From assembly GCA_030591795.1 (NCBI GenBank), contig JAUVAJ010000160.1:1-5113 (forward strand): DNA of 5,113 bases, in the 5' to 3' direction. Positions 4,751 through 5,113 of this stretch are shown here, in pieces (within the stretch, counting starts at the first letter, position 1; each line of letters opens with the position of its first letter). Under the pieces are notes generated by a model, which ran no database searches, was not told the DNA's origin, and worked only from the letters and a program-made list of their open reading frames with translations. The DNA is from Desulfuromonadales bacterium (GTDB taxonomy: Bacteria > Desulfobacterota > Desulfuromonadia > Desulfuromonadales > UBA2294). Both the position numbers and the translations under genes were made by a program.

Positions 4751-5113
4751 CAGAGGACCAGATAAAACAACGGGAACAGAAAGATCCAGATCAGATCGAC
4801 CAGATGCCAGTAGAGACCGGAATTTTCCAGGATCACCCAGTCTTCACCATTCACCTTCCCTTGCCGGACAAAAACCATCACCCAAGTCAGCAACACCGCA
4901 CCGATAAACACATGCAGACCGTGCAGACCGGTCATCAGGTAATAGAGATTAAAAAAAACCGTTTCACCGATATCACGCGCCTGCATTTCAGCACCGCCCG
5001 GATACAGGCCGTGATGAAATTTGGCGCTCCACTCAAAAAATTTATTAACCAGAAACAACAACGCCGAAGCAACCGTCGCCGCGAGCAGCCAGAGGGTCTG
5101 TTTAACCTTACCG
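4750..5113 (-). CDS. coxC: Cytochrome c oxidase subunit III, C-terminal part (start outside window)
   Basis: The reading frame is open to the window edge. The last 120 residues are visible, and in this type of oxidase the whole protein is usually around 200, so roughly the first third to half is missing. A helix at about 7-24 continues through the in-frame TTG codons at 5061-5056, which are internal and not a start. Family signatures are YYLMTGLHGLHVFIG (57-71) and SGLYWHLVDLIWIFLFPLFY (98-117), both standard for subunit III of heme-copper oxidases. Subunit III holds no cofactor; in related enzymes it stabilises subunit I and its proton uptake during turnover. The TGA stop overlaps the ribosome binding site of subunit IV. 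Subunit I is expected close by, most likely upstream on this strand beyond the window edge. Confidence 0.93.
   Translation of the reverse strand, partial: GKVKQTLWLLAATVASALLFLVNKFFEWSAKFHHGLYPGGAEMQARDIGETVFFNLYYLMTGLHGLHVFIGAVLLTWVMVFVRQGKVNGEDWVILENSGLYWHLVDLIWIFLFPLFYLVL

Overview
The window reads as a bacterial chromosome segment of moderate GC, probably from an anaerobe-related proteobacterial lineage such as the Desulfuromonadota or another former deltaproteobacterial group. That placement is an inference, resting mainly on a cytochrome oxidase subunit II that carries two heme c domains. There is no sign of an insertion sequence, phage, CRISPR array, tRNA or rRNA.

Layout. Positions 1-147 (+) hold the last 48 codons of a gene that looks like the end of a response-regulator receiver domain. 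It converges on an EamA-family (DMT) transporter at 157-1074 (-). An AT-rich divergent region, about 1075-1295, carries an operator-like inverted repeat and a candidate promoter. Next come two very small plus-strand genes, 1296-1433 and 1544-1681. Each encodes exactly 45 residues; they align without gaps and are built from repeated (D/E)RR hexapeptide units. Thirty-three bases after the second lies a LysE/RhtB-family exporter (1715-2338, +). It converges on the end of a minus-strand cytochrome oxidase operon that fills the rest of the window. In transcription order this holds the C-terminal part of subunit III (5113-4750), a subunit IV (4735-4451), diheme subunit II (4441-3248) and heme O synthase CtaB (3245-2361).

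How the genes work together. The cox genes are packed with 0-14 base gaps, and two junctions share a stop codon/Shine-Dalgarno overlap, so they are almost certainly one translationally coupled operon for a caa3-like heme-copper oxidase. Electrons would enter through the two fused heme c domains of subunit II, pass to its CuA site and then to subunit I, which should be encoded nearby but is not in the window. CtaB supplies heme O, the first step of oxidase heme modification. No heme A synthase gene is visible here.

The most interesting part is 1180-1715. The two paralogous 45-residue proteins keep ten Arg residues in five RR pairs, yet every one of those ten codons differs between the copies. 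This argues strongly that both are real, selected proteins. I do not recognise a named family with a known function. Their position just upstream of a LysE-type exporter, with a perfect TGTACAA-A-TTGTACA palindrome between them, makes this a small unit worth examining.
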